5,982 nucleotides of DNA from Clostridium sp. CAG:632 (GTDB lineage: Bacteria; Bacillota; Clostridia; Lachnospirales; Lachnospiraceae). Below the pieces are notes generated by a model. It ran no database searches. It saw only the letters and a list, made by a program, of their open reading frames with translations, and was not told the origin of the DNA. Both the position numbers and the translations under genes were made by a program. Each line of letters opens with the position of its first letter. Within the stretch, counting starts at the first letter, position 1. The DNA lies in the NCBI GenBank assembly GCA_000431515.1, contig HF991347.1, positions 17,004-22,985 on the forward strand, given 5' to 3'. Below, piece by piece: positions 5,926-5,982 of the stretch.

Positions 5926-5982
5926 TAGAAACAGAAACAACAGACAGGCCGGGGGGTTACACATCCTCGGGATTGCTGTGGG

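Noticed and set aside
5945..5970. CCGGGG...CCTCGG hairpin as a riboswitch or structured RNA
   Set aside because: The stem has six pairs including one G-U, the sequence is cut off by the window edge, and it matches no structured RNA family I recognise.

Overview
The window looks like a piece of a Lachnospiraceae-type (Clostridia, Firmicutes) chromosome. The evidence is moderate G+C, strong AGGAGG-type ribosome binding sites, textbook TTGACA/TATACT promoters, and enzyme variants that I associate from memory with gut Lachnospiraceae: a branching enzyme with HDEVVHLKCSM around the third catalytic residue, and a cytoplasmic GH13 enzyme beginning YESVFYQIYPLGFCGAP. No database search was possible, so the taxon is an inference.

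Layout from left to right. Positions 1-1104 (minus strand) hold a signalling pair: a PP2C-family Ser/Thr phosphatase followed 19 bases later by the start of a Hanks-type Ser/Thr kinase that runs off the left edge. They have their own promoter at about 1150-1179. Positions 1105-1390 are intergenic and hold that promoter plus the intrinsic terminator of the next unit. Positions 1391-3760 (minus) encode a 1,4-alpha-glucan branching enzyme (glgB) with an unusual Lys/Ala-rich C-terminal tail. Positions 3789-4382 (minus) encode a TetR-family repressor immediately upstream of glgB, apparently in the same transcript. Positions 4383-4556 are a divergent control region. Positions 4557-5870 (plus) encode an intracellular GH13 alpha-glucan hydrolase. 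The last 112 bases contain no gene I can support.

How the parts fit. The tetR-glgB operon and the divergent GH13 gene look like a small alpha-glucan (glycogen/maltodextrin) module. The two divergent promoters are near mirror images about position 4457: both are TTGACA-17-TATACT. A 16-base palindrome lies across the -10 and spacer of the tetR promoter, where an autorepressor would bind. This suggests that the TetR protein controls its own synthesis, glgB, and possibly the hydrolase. TetR control of glucan enzymes would be unusual, because LacI-type MalR and CcpA are the usual regulators in Firmicutes. The phosphatase/kinase pair is separated from this module by a terminator and its own promoter, so a functional link is not shown.

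I see no mobile element, CRISPR array, tRNA or rRNA. The most notable points are the TetR/promoter architecture and the histone-like tail on GlgB. I do not see a clearly new multi-gene system.
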